From positions 1 to 7,035 of the forward strand of contig CAYXMS010000045.1 of the NCBI GenBank assembly GCA_964466185.1: DNA of 7,035 nucleotides, read 5' to 3'. Under the pieces are notes generated by a model. The model saw only the letters and a list, made by a program, of their open reading frames with translations. It had not been told where the DNA came from and did no database searches. Every line of letters begins with the position of its first letter. The stretch's first letter is position 1. The stretch is from CAZTYI01 sp964466185 (GTDB taxonomy: Bacteria; Chlamydiota; Chlamydiia; Chlamydiales; SM23-39). The translations under genes and the position numbers were made by a program. Shown piece after piece: positions 5,299 to 7,035 of this stretch.

Positions 5299-6582
5299 TT
5301 AATGGCTTGAATAATTATCTTTGTTCTTTTTGAGCTTTTGAAAATATTCAATCCTTTTTTTTAGCTCTCTTTCAAAACCACGTTCTAAAGGAGTATAAAA
5401 AACTAGTTCCTCTTGTGTCTTTTGACAAGATAAATCATCAGGAAAATAATTTTGGCCGGAAAAATTGTCTTTAGCATCATGATCATAGACATATCCTTTG
5501 CCATAGCCCAATTTTTCCATTAGCTTGGTAGGCGCATTTAAAATGTGTTTGGGAGGAAAAAGATGATTGGTTTTTTCAGCTAGTTTTTTAGCCTTGTCAT
5601 AAGCTGTATAAAGACGGTTGCTTTTAGGAGCTAAGGCTAAATAGATAATTACTTCTGCTAAAGCCAGTTCTCCTTCCGGAGATCCCAGTATTTGATAGCT
5701 CTTAAAGCCATTTAAAGCTATATTTAAGGCAGCAGGATCGGCCAGGCCGATGTCTTCTGCAGCCATGCGAATCAGCCTGCGGCTTAAATAAAGAGGTTCT
5801 TCTCCGCCCTCTAGCATGCGGCAAAACCAATATAAAGCAGCTTGGGGATCCGATCCGCGTATTGATTTGTGTAAAGCTGAAATCAGATTGAAATGCTGCT
5901 CTTGATGTTTGTCATAAAGCGCTTTTTTACGTTGCAACAGACTGTAAATGGTCTTTTCATCCCAGCTGTCCATTCTATCCAGATTTTCTAAAAGATTTAA
6001 TAAATAACGGGCATCTCCATGAGCATAAGAGACTAAGATTTTTCTTTCAGATTCCTTGAAAGGCAAAGGCTTTACTAATTTTTCATATCTTGTAATGATT
6101 GAAAGCAGATCTTTTTCAGTTAACAGGTTTAAAGTCAATACGTTTAATCTGGAAAGCAGGGCGCTGTTTAGATTAAAAGATGGATTTTCAGTGGTCGCTC
6201 CTACCAAAATAATACTCCCATCTTCTATGTAAGGCAGAAAAGCATCTTGCTGTGCGCGATTAAAACGGTGGATCTCATCAACAAAAAGTACCATTGAAGA
6301 ACCGAAAAGCGGATTGTTTTTAGCTTCTTGTGCTAAATTTTTTATCTCTGTTACAGAAGAAAAAACCGCTGAGATGTTTTTAAACGGCAGATTGAAAGCA
6401 GATGCATAAAGTCTGGCAATTGTGGTTTTACCACATCCCGGCGGACCAAAAAGTAATAAAGAGGCCGGCTTTTTAGAAGCTATAATTTTGAAAATAAAAC
6501 CATCAGGGCCCAATAAATTGTTTTGGCCGACAACTTCATTTAGGTTTTTGGGCCTGAGTTTTTCTGAAAGAGGCTGTATCAT
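5299..6582 (-). CDS. rarA: Replication-associated recombination protein A (RarA/MgsA, AAA+ ATPase)
   Basis: RarA is a clamp-loader-related AAA+ ATPase that acts at stalled or gapped replication forks, and in other bacteria it interacts with SSB. The 427-residue protein has Walker A GPPGCGKTT (46-54), Walker B VLFVDEIHRFN (98-108, Asp102/Glu103), sensor 1 GATTENPSF (128-136), the arginine-finger segment SALLSRL (140-146) and sensor 2 GDARYLLNLLE (189-199). The C-terminal oligomerisation region has SALHKSIRGSDPQAALYW (235-252), RRLIRMAAEDIGLADP (268-283) and YFPD (379-382). Length and opening (PLSEKLRPKNLNEVVGQ) are normal, so the gene is intact. The ATG at 6582 is the first in frame after an upstream stop. 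It has no Shine-Dalgarno sequence, and a perfect TATAAT lies only 12 bases before it, suggesting a very short leader. It may interact functionally with DnaN and RecF, but it is a separate transcription unit. Confidence 0.97.
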   Translation of the reverse strand: MIQPLSEKLRPKNLNEVVGQNNLLGPDGFIFKIIASKKPASLLLFGPPGCGKTTIARLYASAFNLPFKNISAVFSSVTEIKNLAQEAKNNPLFGSSMVLFVDEIHRFNRAQQDAFLPYIEDGSIILVGATTENPSFNLNSALLSRLNVLTLNLLTEKDLLSIITRYEKLVKPLPFKESERKILVSYAHGDARYLLNLLENLDRMDSWDEKTIYSLLQRKKALYDKHQEQHFNLISALHKSIRGSDPQAALYWFCRMLEGGEEPLYLSRRLIRMAAEDIGLADPAALNIALNGFKSYQILGSPEGELALAEVIIYLALAPKSNRLYTAYDKAKKLAEKTNHLFPPKHILNAPTKLMEKLGYGKGYVYDHDAKDNFSGQNYFPDDLSCQKTQEELVFYTPLERGFERELKKRIEYFQKLKKNKDNYSSH

Positions 6583-6594
6583 AAAAACTTGTGG

Positions 6595-6600
6595 ATTATA
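6595..6600 (-). promoter_or_regulatory. -10 box of a near-leaderless rarA promoter
   Basis: A perfect TATAAT on the minus strand ends 12 bases before the rarA ATG. No -35 resembling TTGACA is found 16-18 bases upstream, where the sequence is A-rich, and there is no extended -10 TG. Initiation about seven bases downstream would leave only around five bases of leader, consistent with the missing ribosome binding site. Confidence 0.45.
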
Positions 6601-6711
6601 TTATTTCTGCTGGTTCTGTTTTTTAGCCTAACTTATTTTTTTTAAAAAAACATTAATTTTTAGCTATTTATAATTTTTTTTTGAAAAAAAGCTTGCATAA
6701 AAATGTTTTTT

Positions 6712-6740
6712 TTGAGATTTCAGAAAATGATACGTAAATT
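6712..6740 (+). promoter_or_regulatory. Promoter of the small membrane protein gene
   Basis: TTGAGA (6712-6717, five of six matches) is followed after exactly 17 bases by TAAATT (6735-6740, four of six). Transcription would begin near 6747, just before the AAGGGG ribosome binding site (6750-6755). The rest of the divergent gap at 6583-6711 is long A and T runs with no gene I can support. Confidence 0.5.
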
Positions 6741-6763
6741 AAAAACTTAAAGGGGTTTGAGAA

Positions 6764-6970
6764 ATGAAAAAATTTGATTTAGTAGCTTTTGTACTCGTTG
6801 TAATCGGCGGTATTAACTGGGGCCTATGGGGTCTTTTAGAGTTTAATTTTGTTGATTATGTATTTGGCAATCTATGGATTGCAAATTTAATCTACGTTTT
6901 AATTGGCGTTAGCGCTCTTTACTTTGTGATCACTTGGAAAGCAATTGTTAGTAAAATGCGCAGAAAATAA
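6764..6970 (+). CDS. DUF378 family small inner-membrane protein
   Basis: The 68-residue protein has two hydrophobic segments (about residues 6-26 and 39-58) joined by a short loop, with a Lys/Arg-rich C-terminus (IVSKMRRK) that should stay in the cytoplasm. The first segment holds the family signature GGINWGL (15-21) and the second YVLIGVSALY (44-53), the two hallmarks of DUF378 proteins. Their function is unknown and their usual length is about 70 residues. AAGGGG lies eight bases before the ATG, and a -35/-10 pair lies upstream, so it appears to be a single-gene unit. Its TAA is part of a hairpin terminator. It is divergent from rarA, with no evidence that the two are functionally linked. 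Confidence 0.9.
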   Translation: MKKFDLVAFVLVVIGGINWGLWGLLEFNFVDYVFGNLWIANLIYVLIGVSALYFVITWKAIVSKMRRK

Positions 6971-6985
6971 GCCAGCTTATTTTTT
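6964..6985. terminator. Bidirectional hairpin terminator containing both stop codons
   Basis: AAAATAAG (6964-6971) pairs perfectly with CTTATTTT (6976-6983) around a CCAG loop. T residues follow on the plus strand (to 6985), and TTTT follows on the minus strand. The plus-strand TAA of the DUF378 gene (6968-6970) pairs base for base with the minus-strand TAA of the incoming gene (6977-6979). The stem is A/T-rich with one G-C pair, so strength is uncertain. Confidence 0.55.
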
Positions 6986-7035
6986 ATCAAAAAAAACACC
7001 AGCAAAACCTGCTCCTTTAGGGGCGGGATAAGCTG
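6977..7035 (-). CDS. C-terminal end of a minus-strand gene (partial)
   Basis: Reading the minus strand from the right edge, one frame stays open for 18 whole codons (AYPAPKGAGFAGVFFDKK) and ends in TAA at 6979-6977. The codons are richer in G and C than the intergenic DNA of this window (GCC, CCC, GGA, GCA). The stop sits in a hairpin terminator six bases from the end of the DUF378 gene, the expected place for a convergent gene to finish. One other minus frame is also open here, so the call is not certain. Too little is visible to name a family. Confidence 0.45.
   Translation of the reverse strand, partial: AYPAPKGAGFAGVFFDKK

Noticed and set aside
5145..5333. Plus-strand frame of 62 codons running from the exported-protein gene into rarA
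   Set aside because: It overlaps the end of the exported-protein gene in another frame and the 3' end of rarA on the other strand, and shows no recognisable protein features.
6703..6750. 15-codon plus-strand ORF just before the DUF378 gene
   Set aside because: It begins upstream of the better promoter, has no ribosome binding site and is short enough to be chance in poly-T/poly-A sequence.
6973..7035. Perfect eight-base inverted repeat CAGCTTAT ... ATAAGCTG ending at the window edge
   Set aside because: The left arm is already explained by the terminator stem, and the right arm lies in the apparent coding tail. At this spacing and length it is not evidence for a mobile element end.

Overview
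This A+T-rich window looks like chromosomal DNA from a chlamydia-related bacterium (phylum Chlamydiae). The minus-strand order smpB, dnaN, recF is the one I recall from Chlamydia (recalled, not looked up). The sliding clamp also reads as chlamydial, for example near FNPYFFLDILRHSKDE and SDSYNPGVITDS. A+T richness and weak Shine-Dalgarno sequences fit an environmental lineage, but the genus cannot be set from the sequence.

Layout. Positions 1-39 may hold the last codons of a plus-strand gene that converges on recF. Positions 59-4268 hold a minus-strand block transcribed from right to left: an unrecognised 460-residue protein with winged-helix-like ends, smpB, dnaN and recF. dnaN has its own promoter with a perfect TTGACA, and recF starts inside dnaN, so those two are translationally linked. 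A 236-base divergent intergenic region (4269-4504) separates the 460-residue gene from a plus-strand gene for an exported protein built of tandem short beta-type repeats. That region also holds a 34-codon ORF whose stop overlaps the exported protein's start (TAATG). The exported-protein gene converges with rarA on the minus strand. A second divergent region (6583-6763) leads to a small DUF378-type membrane protein on the plus strand. Its stop codon lies in a hairpin terminator shared with the 3' end of a gene entering from the right edge.

Biology. DnaN is the replication processivity clamp. RecF loads the recombinase pathway at gapped DNA, and RarA is a clamp-loader-like AAA+ ATPase acting at stalled forks, so half the window concerns replication and fork repair. 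SmpB serves tmRNA-mediated ribosome rescue. The least understood genes are the 460-residue protein, the exported repeat protein with its possible coupled leader ORF, and the small membrane protein. I see no tRNA, rRNA, CRISPR array, insertion sequence or other mobile element, and no intergenic gap exceeds 300 bases.
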